Assembly (NCBI RefSeq): GCF_000730565.1 | Contig: NZ_BBIQ01000013.1 | Location: 86,427 to 150,426, forward strand | Reading direction: 5' to 3' | Source of the DNA: Pseudomonas fulva NBRC 16637 = DSM 17717 | GTDB lineage: Bacteria; Pseudomonadota; Gammaproteobacteria; Pseudomonadales; Pseudomonadaceae | Length of the DNA: 64,000 bases | In this document: positions 43,329 to 53,328 of the stretch, piece after piece | Layout of the letters: each line of letters starts with the position of its first letter | Position numbering within the stretch: position 1 is the stretch's first letter | Made by a program: the position numbers and the translations under genes | Notes under the pieces: generated by a model | Seen by the model: the letters and a program-made list of their open reading frames with translations, nothing else | What the model was told of the DNA's origin: nothing | Database searches by the model: none

Positions 43329-44327
43329 TCAGCGGTTCAGCCATTGGATCAGCGTGCGGTTGAAACGCTTGGGTTCCTCGATCTGCGGCGCGTGGCCCAT
43401 GCCCTCGAAGGTGATCAGTTCGCCCTTTGGAATGAGCTTGGCCACCTGCGGGCCGAGCAAGGCGTAATTGCCCAGCTTGGCCCTGAGCTGCGGTGGCGCG
43501 ATGTCGCTGCCAATTGCCGTAGTGTCCTTGTCACCGATCAACAAGAGGGTCGGCATCTGCAGGTCCTTGAACTCGTGATAAACCGGCTGAGTGAAGATCA
43601 TGTCGTAGATCAAGGCCGAGTTCCACGCGACCCGTTCGTGCCCTGGGCCCTGGTTCAGGCCCACCAGCATCTGCACCCAGCGCTCATATTCAGGTTTCCA
43701 GCGGCCGGCATAGTAGGTTTTGCGCTCGTACTCGCGCACCCCGGCTGCGTCGAGCCTGAGTTCGCGGTCGTACCACTGGTCAACGGTGCGGTAGGGCACC
43801 CCCAGGGCTTTCCAGTCTTCAAGGCCGATCGGATTGACCATGGCCAGGCGCGTGACCTGCTGCGGGTACATCAAGGCGTAGCGGGTGGCGAGCATGCCCC
43901 CGGTCGAATGCCCCAGCACGATGCTCTGCTTCACGCCCAGGTGTTCGAGCAGTGCATGGGTGTTGCTGGCCAGTTGCTGGAAGCTGTACTGGTAGTGGGC
44001 AGGTTTGCTGGAGGTGCAGAAGCCGATCTGGTCAGGGGCAATGACGCGATAGCCTGCCTTGGTCAGGGCATCGATACTGGTTTCCCAGGTGGCTGCGCAA
44101 AAATTCTTGCCGTGCATGAGCACGACCGTGTGGCCATTGGCATTACCCGAAGCCGGGACGTCCATGTAACCCATCTGCAGCGATTGGCGCTGTGATTCGA
44201 AGTCGAAATGCTTGAGGGTATGCGGGTAGTCGAACCCTTCGAGCTGGGCGCCATAGGTAGGCGATTCGGCGGCAATGGCCGGGCTGCTGGCCAGGCACAC
44301 CATGGCCAGGGCGGATGCTCGCAGCAT
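43329..44327 (-). CDS. Exported alpha/beta hydrolase
   Basis: 332 residues with a signal peptide (about 1-20, AIAAES). Catalytic elements are the nucleophile elbow GHSTGG, Asp in LIGDKDTTA and His in GMGHAPQ, with the oxyanion HGKNF. It is related to periplasmic esterases or haloperoxidase-like hydrolases; the substrate is unknown. I set the start at the fifth codon of the longer frame (44327), because the codons for the first residues contain GGAG 6 bp before it. Confidence 0.83.
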   Translation of the reverse strand: MLRASALAMVCLASSPAIAAESPTYGAQLEGFDYPHTLKHFDFESQRQSLQMGYMDVPASGNANGHTVVLMHGKNFCAATWETSIDALTKAGYRVIAPDQIGFCTSSKPAHYQYSFQQLASNTHALLEHLGVKQSIVLGHSTGGMLATRYALMYPQQVTRLAMVNPIGLEDWKALGVPYRTVDQWYDRELRLDAAGVREYERKTYYAGRWKPEYERWVQMLVGLNQGPGHERVAWNSALIYDMIFTQPVYHEFKDLQMPTLLLIGDKDTTAIGSDIAPPQLRAKLGNYALLGPQVAKLIPKGELITFEGMGHAPQIEEPKRFNRTLIQWLNR

Positions 44328-44427
44328 GAGGCACTCCATGTCAGATCAAGTAGGAAGACTCGACTGTAGCAGCCGGGCAGTTGCCATAGAGGCGCAAGGT
44401 GTTACCAAGCGTGAAACCAGCCCCGGG

Positions 44428-44856
44428 TCAGTAATCGGCGACCACCGAGTCCTTGCCTTCAGTGTCGATACCGATGACCTGATAGGCATCCTTGCGCTCG
44501 CCCATTTCCATGCCCGGCGAACCGACCGGCATGCCGGGAACGGCCATGCCCTTGAGGTCACTGCGGCTAGCCAGCTCATGCACCTGGGTTGCGGGGACAT
44601 GGCCCTCGACGAACTTGCCAGCGATGACGCCGGTATGACACGACGCATGCCGCTGCGGGACTTCCAGGCGTTGCTTGACGGCGCTCATGTTCGTTTCGAC
44701 ATGGTCGTTCACAGTGAAGCCGTTGTCTTTGAGATGACTGATCCAGGCTTTGCAGCACCCACAGTTGGGGTCGCGGTAGACATCAATGGTGTCGGTGGCC
44801 TGTGCAAGGGTGGTGAAGGCCAGCAGGCCAAGGGCCAGCCGATTCGATCGCAGCAT
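44428..44856 (-). CDS. DUF411 family metal-binding protein
   Basis: 142 residues, start ATG 44856 with AGGAG 8 bp upstream. It has a signal peptide (about 1-20), then a thioredoxin-like DUF411 domain with the hallmark DPNCGCCKAW, a second Cys in ASCHTGVI and a Met/Gly-rich segment MAVPGMPVGSPGMEMG. DUF411 members are often found in copper or other metal-handling loci. The Met-rich loop supports copper binding. No metal-resistance genes are adjacent. Confidence 0.85.
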   Translation of the reverse strand: MLRSNRLALGLLAFTTLAQATDTIDVYRDPNCGCCKAWISHLKDNGFTVNDHVETNMSAVKQRLEVPQRHASCHTGVIAGKFVEGHVPATQVHELASRSDLKGMAVPGMPVGSPGMEMGERKDAYQVIGIDTEGKDSVVADY

Positions 44857-44979
44857 GGATGAGCTCCTGATAAACGTGTGACCTGCGCCCAGCATAGCGC
44901 ACGGCCTGGTCCAAACGCGCAAGGCGCCAGGGTCGCCCCGTCTGGCTTTCAACCTGCTGACCGGCGCATTACAGTTCCG

Positions 44980-46314
44980 TCAGCCAGCGGCCTGGTCACC
45001 GTTCAGGTCGCGCATTAGTAGCCCGAACGCCAACGACACTTGTTCAGGTACTGGTAGGTACACCACATGGCCATCCCCGGGTGCGACTTCGATGGCCTGC
45101 TGCTGCCGGTCATGCAACTGATTCAGGTCGAAGTGGTAATTGCCGCGCGGTGTCATCAGCTCCAGGTGGTCGCCCAGGGCAAAGCGGTTCTTGACCTTGA
45201 CCTCGGCCCAGCCGTCTACCCGCTGTCCGGTCAGTTCACCCACGAACTGCTGGCGCTCGGAAACCGAGCTGCCCCGCTGATAGTTCTGGTACTCGTCGTG
45301 CACATGGCGGCGCAGAAAGCCCTCGGTGTAGCCCCGCTGCGCCAAGGATTCGAGGTTGTCCATCAAGGTGCGGTCGAAAGGCTGCCCATCGGCCGCATCG
45401 TCGATGGCTTTTCGGTAGGACTGCACGGCCCGTGCGCAATAGAAATGCGACTTGGTGCGACCCTCGATCTTCAGCGAGTGCACGCCCATGCGCGCCAGTC
45501 GCTCGACATGCTGGATGGCCCGCAGGTCCTTGGCGTTCATGATGTAGGTGCCGTGCTCGTCCTCGAATGCGGGCATTTCGGTACCGGGACGCTCGCTTTC
45601 CTGCAGCAGGAACACTTGGTCGGTGGGCGCACCCTGGCCCAAGGTCGGCTGCACTTCGCGCACGATATCGCCTGTGACGCTCTCGGTTGCCGGCGTAACA
45701 TCATACTTCCAGCGACAGGCGTTGGTGCAGCTGCCCTGATTGGCATCGCGCTTGTTCAGGTAGCCCGACAGCAGGCAGCGGCCTGAGTAGGCCATGCACA
45801 GTGCCCCATGCACGAATACTTCCAGCTCCATGCCAGGCACCTGCTGGCCAATTTCTTCGATTTCTTCAAGCGACAGTTCGCGCGAGAGGATGACGCGGCT
45901 GATGCCTTGCTGCTGCCAGAACTGCACGCTGGCCCAGTTGACCGTGTTGGCCTGTACCGAGAGGTGCACGGGCATCTGCGGGTAATGCTGGCGTACCAGC
46001 ATGATCAGGCCCGGGTCGGACATGATCAACGCGTCCGGTGCCATGGCGATCACAGGGGCCAGGTCCTTGAGGAAGGTCCTGAGCTTGGCATTGTGAGGCG
46101 CGATGTTGACCACCACATAGAAGCGCTTGCCCAGCGCGTGCGCCTCCTGGATGCCCAACGCCAGATTGGCATGGTCGAAGGCGTTGTTGCGCACCCGCAG
46201 GCTGTAGCGGGGCTGGCCGGCATAGACCGCATCAGCACCGTAGGCGAAGGCGTAGCGCATGGTGTGGAGCGTGCCGGCAGGCGCCAGCAATTCGGGCTTG
46301 GCAACGGAGTTCAT
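44980..46314 (-). CDS. trhP: tRNA uridine-34 hydroxylase TrhP (U32 peptidase family)
   Basis: 444 residues. It opens KPELLAPAGTLHTMRYAFAY and contains the U32 signature EVFVHGALCMAYSGRCLLSG followed by NQGSCTNACRWKY, cysteines that ligate an Fe-S cluster. E. coli YegQ/TrhP hydroxylates U34 of tRNAs on the way to cmo5U/mo5U in a prephenate-dependent reaction. Length agrees with that protein. It stands alone and is divergent from the AI-2E-family gene. Confidence 0.9.
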   Translation of the reverse strand: MNSVAKPELLAPAGTLHTMRYAFAYGADAVYAGQPRYSLRVRNNAFDHANLALGIQEAHALGKRFYVVVNIAPHNAKLRTFLKDLAPVIAMAPDALIMSDPGLIMLVRQHYPQMPVHLSVQANTVNWASVQFWQQQGISRVILSRELSLEEIEEIGQQVPGMELEVFVHGALCMAYSGRCLLSGYLNKRDANQGSCTNACRWKYDVTPATESVTGDIVREVQPTLGQGAPTDQVFLLQESERPGTEMPAFEDEHGTYIMNAKDLRAIQHVERLARMGVHSLKIEGRTKSHFYCARAVQSYRKAIDDAADGQPFDRTLMDNLESLAQRGYTEGFLRRHVHDEYQNYQRGSSVSERQQFVGELTGQRVDGWAEVKVKNRFALGDHLELMTPRGNYHFDLNQLHDRQQQAIEVAPGDGHVVYLPVPEQVSLAFGLLMRDLNGDQAAG

Positions 46315-46446
46315 GAATACACCGGTTAAAGGGCGCGGATGCTAAGCCGCTTGCGGTTGGGCCTTATTGATCTGAATCAAGGGGCAGGTGGCACTTTTAC
46401 CCCAGCACCACGCACTAATACCCCAGAACCCATCCGAGGACCGGAA

Positions 46447-47511
46447 ATGAACGAAACTGCTTTGCAGAACAAGGCGCTGGCGGTGCTCCTGGCACTGGTC
46501 ACCATTGCCTTCGTCTGGATCTTGCTGCCTTACTACGGCGCCATCTTCTGGGCGGTAATCCTTGGCATCCTGTTCGCGCCGTTGCAACGCAACCTGCTCA
46601 TGCGCTTCGGGCGCCGACGCAATGTGGCCGCTGCCGTGACCACGCTCATCTGCTTACTGGTGGCGGTACTGCCGGTGATCATCATCAGCGGTCTGCTGGT
46701 GCAGGAGGGGGCAACGCTGTATCAACGCATCCAGAGCGGCCAGCTGGACATCGCAGGTTATGTCGAGCGGGGCAAGGACATGCTGCCAACGTTCGCCCAG
46801 AACGCGCTGGATAACCTGGGCATGGGCAACCTGGAAGCCTTGCGTGACAAGATCACCACCTGGGCCTCCCAAGGCAGCCAGGTTCTGGCTACCCAGGCTT
46901 TCAGCTTTGGCCAGGGCACATTCGACTTCGTGGTTGGCTTCGGCATCATGATGTACCTGCTGTTCTTCTTTCTGCGCGAGGGCGCCGAGGTCGTGCGCAA
47001 GGTGCGCATGGCCGTGCCGCTGCCTGAACACCAGAAGCGTCGCCTGCAGTTGAAGTTCAAACGTGTGGTGCGCGCCACGGTCAAGGGCAACGTGCTGGTG
47101 GCCATCACCCAAGGGGCGCTGGGCGGCTTGATTTTCTGGATCCTGGGGATCCCCAGCGCGCTGGTCTGGGCGGTGATGATGGCTTTCCTTTCGCTGCTGC
47201 CTGCCGTTGGCGCAGGCATCGTCTGGGGGCCGGTGGCGATCTACTTCCTGATGACCGGCGCAATCCTGCAAGGCGTGATCCTGACCGCATTCGGCGTGCT
47301 GGTGATCGGCCTCGTAGACAACGTGCTTAGGCCTATCCTGGTCGGCAAGGACACCCGCATGCCCGACTATTTGATCCTGGTATCGACTCTGGGCGGCCTG
47401 TCGGTGTTCGGCCTCAACGGTTTCGTCATCGGCCCGCTGATCGCCGCGCTGTTCATCTCCAGTTGGGCGATCTTTGCTTCGAGCAAGCCTCAGGTGCAGC
47501 TACCGCGATAA
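46447..47511 (+). CDS. AI-2E family transporter
   Basis: 354-residue membrane protein from ATG 46447 (GAGGA upstream). Hydrophobic spans: a pair at about 10-45, one near 62-85, then a long soluble segment (about 90-150), and four or five more from 155 to the end. The family motif LPAVGAGIVWGPVAI and the segment VDNVLRPILVGKDTRMPDYLI are diagnostic of AI-2E/PerM/TqsA proteins. Members include an AI-2 exporter and Na+/H+ antiporter-like proteins, so substrate is open. Confidence 0.88.
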   Translation: MNETALQNKALAVLLALVTIAFVWILLPYYGAIFWAVILGILFAPLQRNLLMRFGRRRNVAAAVTTLICLLVAVLPVIIISGLLVQEGATLYQRIQSGQLDIAGYVERGKDMLPTFAQNALDNLGMGNLEALRDKITTWASQGSQVLATQAFSFGQGTFDFVVGFGIMMYLLFFFLREGAEVVRKVRMAVPLPEHQKRRLQLKFKRVVRATVKGNVLVAITQGALGGLIFWILGIPSALVWAVMMAFLSLLPAVGAGIVWGPVAIYFLMTGAILQGVILTAFGVLVIGLVDNVLRPILVGKDTRMPDYLILVSTLGGLSVFGLNGFVIGPLIAALFISSWAIFASSKPQVQLPR

Positions 47512-47681
47512 CCGCCAACCAGGTACTGGCTTTGGAGGTAAAGGGGTTGGCTGCCAGGTCTGCCCCTTGGCATCCTGCCTCGCAGAAGGGCAATGCGGCT
47601 GTGTGAGGTGATCGAGTTCCCTCTGTATTGATTCGCAAGGTTCGGTAAAGGTGCGCGGCAACCCTTAACCTGGAGCCTAGC

Positions 47682-50600
47682 ATGGCCGTCCTCACTACGC
47701 CTTCGAACCATACCGACAGATTCATCGCACAGCACATGCCTGAATGGCTGCGTGCCGCTTCTTTAGGGCAGATACAAGCCCTGCGCATGCACGCTGAAGA
47801 AAACCGCCGTATCGAGCAGCGCCTGGCGTCACTGTTCAAAGGCATGGTCTCGCCGAAGTGGTACGCAGAGCAGATGCTGACTGCCACGATAGAGCAGAAG
47901 CTGGGCGTGCAGGTGGATCTGACGCATGCGCTCTGGCGAGAGCGCTGGGACAGCTATAGCGTGCTTGGGGGCGAGACGCTACGTCATCACTACACGTTTC
48001 ACCCTGTCATGGCTCACCTGATGCAGAATTTTCCCTCCGGATCGAGCTTCGACGCCCGCAGTGGCATCATCTCCGGGGCTCATGGCATGTCTTTGACCGC
48101 GCCACTGCTGGTGAACAGTGCGAGCCTGGCCACTGCCTGCCGCTTGGTGGACACGGGCAAGCGCTATCAGGACTACCTCAAAAGCTTCTTTGACGACGCC
48201 GCCTGCACGCTGCTCGCCCAGGGCCAGCGCGCGCGCCTTGCGTTGGCCGTTGACGTTGCCGGGCTGCGAGGCGACATCAGCGAAGTGGATGCCGCTGCCC
48301 TGGGGCAAACCTTTGACAAGGTGGTGGCGCCTGATCCGAAGCAACTGGCAGTCGTGGTCAAGCACCTTCATGTGCTCGGACATGCACTGATCGGGGCGCT
48401 GGTGATCGAACTGTCCGCCGGCGGGGCCAGCGGCCAGGCCAGCCCGGGTGCAGGGGTGGTGCTCTACCTGCCCCATGGGCCTTTGAAGAAGTTTGACGAT
48501 CTGGACAGTTTGAAGGCCCACATGGTGAACCTGTTCAAAACGCCAGCGCATGCCTTCGATCTATTGAGGCTAGTGGCGGCCGATGCCCGGGCAGCGTTTC
48601 AGACAGTGCTGAAAAAGCGTCTGAGTGATGCAGCCCCTGATCTTGAAGTGACCGGCAAAACCGCCGGCGCATCGCTGTTTGCCGAGCTGGCTGGGCTGCA
48701 AGTGGCCCGCATCAAAGCGGACGCCCTGTTTCTTCTGGTGCCTGTCGAAGAGGTAGATAGGCTGCAAAGGCTTCAACGGCTGCAGACGCTTGAACAGGTG
48801 GGAATGAACCTGGCACAGATGGCAGCGTTGTTCGTCCCGGAGCTGGGCGCGATGATGTTGGCCGCGACCGTAGTCGACGTGCTGGGTGAAATTGGCGTAG
48901 CGGTGTATGACTGGTCGCGGGGCCATCAGCACGAAGCGTTGGAGCATGTACTGGGTGTGGCCGAAACGGTTGCAGTTACCGCACTGACGGCGGCAGGTGG
49001 CGCGGCGGTTGCACGCGGCTTCATGCGCAGCGCCTTCGTTGACGAGATGGTGCCAGTCGAACTGGATAATGCATCGCCTCGGCTGTGGGCTGAAGACTTG
49101 AGGCGCTATCGAGCAGTTGACGTGCCTCACAATGCCGTACGAGGCCAGAATGGTCTGTTCCAGCACGGCGACAGGCACTGGTGGGTTCATGAAGGCGCTT
49201 ATTACGCCGTCAGCAGAAAGACTGCGTCATCCCCCTGGCGCCTAGTGCGCAACGATGGCAAGACGGGCTTCGGGCCGGCGTTGGACTGGAACGGTGAGCA
49301 TGGCTGGCGGCTGAACTGGCAGCGACCGCAATTGTGGAGTGGCGAGCGAGCCTTGTTGAGTCATCTCTGGCCCGTGACTGGCGACCTGGATTCGGGACGT
49401 GTGACTCAGATACTCAAGGTCGCCGACGTGGACCAGGCTCAGTTGCGCCGGGCGGTCGCTGAGCAGAGGGCGTTGCCGGTACGTCTGCGCGACACATTGG
49501 AACGGTTTGAAGCCGATAAGCGCATCGAAGACTTCTTCGCCACATTCGCGAGCCACCAGGGCAAGAACGATCCCCCTCTGTTGCAATGGTGCCTCGATCA
49601 GCTGACCGAGCAACAGCGCGCACCTGCCTCCGTATCTGCGTCGATCCTCGCGCAGGCGCCTCGCTTGCGTGAGGGCCTGATGAGCCACTTGACGCACAGG
49701 CTTGCCATTAGTCCCGAAGCGGCGGCAATCCAACGTGATTTTCCAGGGTTACCCGATGCTTACGCTGAAGGGGTAATAGCCAATGGCACTGCCGAGCAGT
49801 GTGAGCGATTGCTCGCGCAGGGCCGTCTTGATCTGGGGCTTGCCGAGAAGGCGCGCCTGGCATTACAGGAGGCCCGCGCCTGTCGCGCATTACAGGGCCT
49901 GTACCTTGAAAATGCCTATCACCCTGACCTGGCGTCGCTGGTCTTCGGACTCTTGCGAAAAGAACCTGCATGGCCCATGGCCCACAATGTCCAGGTTCGC
50001 GAAGCGTCACCCACAGGGCGCGTATTGGCACAGCTGTACCCGGTGACGGATCCCGCCAGTGTGAAGGTGCTGGTGTGGGAGCATGGGCAGATGTCGGTCT
50101 ATGAGGGGGGCAAACCCGTTCCACAAGACGTGCCTGGCGCCTGCGGTTTGCTTGAGAGGCTTTGGCAGCTTCTGCCTGAAGACCAGCGTAGTCGCTTGGG
50201 GTGGTCAACAACCGATGGTGTGAAAGCGCTGCGGGAAGGCTTGCAAGCGCGCATTCCGGCACAAAGAAGGGCTGTGCAGGAACTGATGGGCATGCAGGTG
50301 AGCCAGCCGACCTTTCGCCCACCCGCCCGCCTGCCTGATCATCGCTATGGCTACTTGCTAAGTGGTCGCGGCAGCGTCAACCACCTGGCCGAGCGGACGC
50401 TTCAGGATCGCGTGCGCAGCCTGTATCCAGGTTTCAGCGCACAACAACTCGAACTCTATCTTCAAGTGCTTGAGGAGCAGCCCGGTTCGCCTTTCACCCA
50501 TTTGCTGGAGCTTGAGGGCCAATACTCGCGCCTGGACCTGACCCTTGAGCAATGGACTGCACTGCCTGCCGATGCGGCCAATGTAGCGCTGCGACGTAGA

Positions 50601-52151
50601 GTCAGCGACCAGCTAAGGCGCTGCTGGCGCTTTCAGGGGCACGCAGGTAGGCGGCAGACCAATGGGGACCCAGGTATGCTGCTATCGCTATCGGATATTG
50701 GTGCTGGCGAGCTGCCCGACTTGAGCGCGGTGGAGGGTTTCGGCCATGTCAGCGAGGTCGTGTTGGCCAACATGCGGCTGGGTGAAGTGCCCGAACGCTT
50801 TCTCAGGCCCTTTCATGGCATTACGACGCTGAACCTGGACAACAACGCCCTGACCCGGCTCCCCTCTGGGCTTTCGCAGTTGCGTGAGCTACAGGAGCTG
50901 ACGATTTCGCGCAATAGCCTGCATCTGGACGATGCTGGTTTAGAAGTGCTTGCGGGCATGCCGAGGCTGAGTGTGCTTGACCTGAGCGACAACAGTATCG
51001 GCCATTTCACGATTGCCATGGACCGATTACCTCGCCTGCGTCAGCTGGGGCTTCGTAGAGTGGGGTTGACGCAAGTCCCGGTCCATCTGGAGCGAGCGGT
51101 TTCGCTGGAGTATGTAGACCTGCGTGACAACCATATCGGCGAGCTGCCCTTGCCCTTGCGGGCTCAGCGAAACCATTGGCGAAGCAGATTGGCATTGACG
51201 GGCAACCCTCTGCCTGCCCTTTACCGCGACTTGTGGATCGATGCCAGTCGCACCTCCGAAAGCGAGGTCAGTGCCGACGGTGACGCGTTTCATCTCAGCC
51301 GTTGGGTCGAGCGCTTGAGCCCAGCACAACAGGACGCTCGTACCGCCCAGTGGAACCGTCTGGTGGATGAGTCTGGCAGTGGCGATTTCTTCACGCTCAT
51401 AGGTGAACTCACTGACACGAGTGATTTTCGTCTGGCCAGGGACGATCTGGAGGCCAGGGTCTGGGCAATGCTAGACAGAATCGAGAGTAACACCGCACTG
51501 CGCGAACAAACTTTTGCCTTGGCCAGTGAACCTCGTACGTGCGTGGACAGTGTCATATCCAGTTTCGGCTTGCTTGAGATCAGGTTGCTGAGTGCGTCGG
51601 TCGAGGCGGCCGCTGGAGAACACGCAGAAGGCGAACTGTTGAGTCTGGCGCGACGTTTCTTCCGCCTGGACCAAGTGGAGGCCTACGCCCGCCAAGACAT
51701 GAGTAGTCGCGAAACCCGTGGCGAGGAGGTGGATCAGATCGAAGTCAGCCTTGCCTACAGGGTGGGGCTGGCGCGGACGCTGGAGTTGCCAGGTCAGGCA
51801 ACCACCATGCAGTTCAGGACGATTGCAGGGGTCACGGAAGAGCACCTGAACGCAGCCGAAGCAGCGGTTCGCGCGGCCGAGGCCAGCGATGATCTGGCCA
51901 TGGACATCAGTGAGCGTGGCTTTTGGTTCGATCACCTGCAACGCCAGTACCGCACAGCCTTTGACGTTCTATGCGAGCCGTTCGTGCAGCAGATGGAGGC
52001 GCTCTATGCAGGGCGTGAGAGTCTGACAGATGCCCAGTACGATACCCAGGCCAGGGCAATCGCCAAGGCGTGTGATGAGGCGGTAAAGGCCAAGGCGCTC
52101 GAACTCACACGCCAAGCACTGGCCCGGGAGGGTGAAGCCTTACCAGGGTGA
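47682..52151 (+). CDS. DUF6543-LRR-NEL protein, putative E3 ubiquitin ligase effector (copy 1)
   Basis: 1489 residues, GGAG before ATG 47682. The large N-terminal part has the dermonecrotic-toxin-like DUF6543 layout, with a hydrophobic segment at about 365-450 followed by GHQHEALEHVLGVAE. Leucine-rich repeats cover about 1010-1165 (ITTLNLDNNALTRLP, LSVLDLSDNSI). The C-terminal 300 residues match the NEL domain of IpaH/SspH ligases, with catalytic C1287 in the CxD motif RTCVDS and the later LAYRVGLARTLELPGQ. There is no signal peptide; delivery would need a dedicated secretion system, which is not in the window. Confidence 0.8.
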   Translation: MAVLTTPSNHTDRFIAQHMPEWLRAASLGQIQALRMHAEENRRIEQRLASLFKGMVSPKWYAEQMLTATIEQKLGVQVDLTHALWRERWDSYSVLGGETLRHHYTFHPVMAHLMQNFPSGSSFDARSGIISGAHGMSLTAPLLVNSASLATACRLVDTGKRYQDYLKSFFDDAACTLLAQGQRARLALAVDVAGLRGDISEVDAAALGQTFDKVVAPDPKQLAVVVKHLHVLGHALIGALVIELSAGGASGQASPGAGVVLYLPHGPLKKFDDLDSLKAHMVNLFKTPAHAFDLLRLVAADARAAFQTVLKKRLSDAAPDLEVTGKTAGASLFAELAGLQVARIKADALFLLVPVEEVDRLQRLQRLQTLEQVGMNLAQMAALFVPELGAMMLAATVVDVLGEIGVAVYDWSRGHQHEALEHVLGVAETVAVTALTAAGGAAVARGFMRSAFVDEMVPVELDNASPRLWAEDLRRYRAVDVPHNAVRGQNGLFQHGDRHWWVHEGAYYAVSRKTASSPWRLVRNDGKTGFGPALDWNGEHGWRLNWQRPQLWSGERALLSHLWPVTGDLDSGRVTQILKVADVDQAQLRRAVAEQRALPVRLRDTLERFEADKRIEDFFATFASHQGKNDPPLLQWCLDQLTEQQRAPASVSASILAQAPRLREGLMSHLTHRLAISPEAAAIQRDFPGLPDAYAEGVIANGTAEQCERLLAQGRLDLGLAEKARLALQEARACRALQGLYLENAYHPDLASLVFGLLRKEPAWPMAHNVQVREASPTGRVLAQLYPVTDPASVKVLVWEHGQMSVYEGGKPVPQDVPGACGLLERLWQLLPEDQRSRLGWSTTDGVKALREGLQARIPAQRRAVQELMGMQVSQPTFRPPARLPDHRYGYLLSGRGSVNHLAERTLQDRVRSLYPGFSAQQLELYLQVLEEQPGSPFTHLLELEGQYSRLDLTLEQWTALPADAANVALRRRVSDQLRRCWRFQGHAGRRQTNGDPGMLLSLSDIGAGELPDLSAVEGFGHVSEVVLANMRLGEVPERFLRPFHGITTLNLDNNALTRLPSGLSQLRELQELTISRNSLHLDDAGLEVLAGMPRLSVLDLSDNSIGHFTIAMDRLPRLRQLGLRRVGLTQVPVHLERAVSLEYVDLRDNHIGELPLPLRAQRNHWRSRLALTGNPLPALYRDLWIDASRTSESEVSADGDAFHLSRWVERLSPAQQDARTAQWNRLVDESGSGDFFTLIGELTDTSDFRLARDDLEARVWAMLDRIESNTALREQTFALASEPRTCVDSVISSFGLLEIRLLSASVEAAAGEHAEGELLSLARRFFRLDQVEAYARQDMSSRETRGEEVDQIEVSLAYRVGLARTLELPGQATTMQFRTIAGVTEEHLNAAEAAVRAAEASDDLAMDISERGFWFDHLQRQYRTAFDVLCEPFVQQMEALYAGRESLTDAQYDTQARAIAKACDEAVKAKALELTRQALAREGEALPG

Positions 52152-52230
52152 TTGGGCCTGTGGTGATCAAATGCTAGCCTTTTGGCGCTGTGGTCCTAAG
52201 ATGGCTGCATTCGAGCAAACTGGGCCGTCA

Positions 52231-53253
52231 ATGAGCGACAAGGACACTATCTCCATCGAACTGGTACGCGAGGCGTTGTTGCAGGCTTGTCATCAAGCAG
52301 GCGACGCGCCTCTGGTGCTGCGCAAGGCAGGCATCGAGCCGCATCTGCTCACGATGCCAGGTGCGCGCGTGCCGGCAACTGCTTACGCACGCCTCTGGCG
52401 CCTGCTGGCGCGGCGCTGCAACGATGAGTTCTTTGCCATGGACCCGCGCGGGCTACGCAGCGGCAGCCTGGCATTTCTCTGCCGTGCCAGCAGGGGACAA
52501 CCGACGATCGGAGCAGGTATCGAAACCGCACTGGCTTTCCTGTCGTTGACCCTGGATCATCTACAGCCCCACTTGATTCGGCAGCAAAGCCTGGCCGAGA
52601 TCGTCATCGTCGAGCCCTGTGATGAGCCTCGACGAGCATTCACTTACTTCACCTTCTGGATGATCGTCCATGGTGTAGCGTGCTGGCTGGCAGGGCGTCG
52701 CATCCCGATCCTGGCCATCGAGTTGCGCTGCACCGAACCTGCGTTCTGCGATGACTACCGTGTCATGTTCTCGGAAAACCTGCAGTTCTCGCGCCCGCGC
52801 ACCCGCATGATCCTGGCAGCCGACTGCTTCGATCAGCCCATCCGGCGCAGCGACGATGAGCTGCACCGTTTTCTGGCCCAGGCGCCGGCCAATATCCTGG
52901 TCAAGTATCGGGACCCTGACAGCCTCGCTCGACGCATTCGACGCGATCTGAGCGAGCGCGACCCAGCGTCGTGGCCCGATGCGAATGAACTTGCCCGCCA
53001 GTTATGCCTGTCGGCCTCCACGCTACGGCGCAGGTTGGCAGAGGAGGGGCATAGCTATCAGGCCCTCAAGGACAGCGTGCGGCGTCAATTGGCTATCAGC
53101 TGGCTGGCTCAAGAGCAGGTGGGGATGCTGGAAATTGCAGCGCGTCTGGGCTTCGCCGACAGCAGTTCGTTCTACAAGGCCTTCCGCAAGTGGTTTGGTT
53201 GCAATCCGGGTCACTATCGAACGTTGGCCCTGGGTGCAGGGAAGGTCGGTTAG
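52231..53253 (+). CDS. AraC-family regulator between the two NEL genes
   Basis: 340 residues from ATG 52231; the frame extends back to GTG 52132 with another ATG at 52201. The N-terminal domain is of the arabinose-binding-like type (IELVREALLQACHQAG, PVTAYARLW-like segment, LDHLQPHL). The C-terminus is a double helix-turn-helix AraC domain: LARQLCLSASTLRRRLAEEG and IAARLGFADSSSFYKAFRKWFG. It lies in the same direction between the two giant genes (79 and 75 bp gaps), so it probably controls them. Its ligand is unknown. Confidence 0.87.
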   Translation: MSDKDTISIELVREALLQACHQAGDAPLVLRKAGIEPHLLTMPGARVPATAYARLWRLLARRCNDEFFAMDPRGLRSGSLAFLCRASRGQPTIGAGIETALAFLSLTLDHLQPHLIRQQSLAEIVIVEPCDEPRRAFTYFTFWMIVHGVACWLAGRRIPILAIELRCTEPAFCDDYRVMFSENLQFSRPRTRMILAADCFDQPIRRSDDELHRFLAQAPANILVKYRDPDSLARRIRRDLSERDPASWPDANELARQLCLSASTLRRRLAEEGHSYQALKDSVRRQLAISWLAQEQVGMLEIAARLGFADSSSFYKAFRKWFGCNPGHYRTLALGAGKVG

Positions 53254-53328
53254 GTGGGGTTTCCGTGTGCCAGTCGCTGAGCGCCCATCACACAGTCGAG
53301 GTTGAATCAGCATCGACAGGACTACACG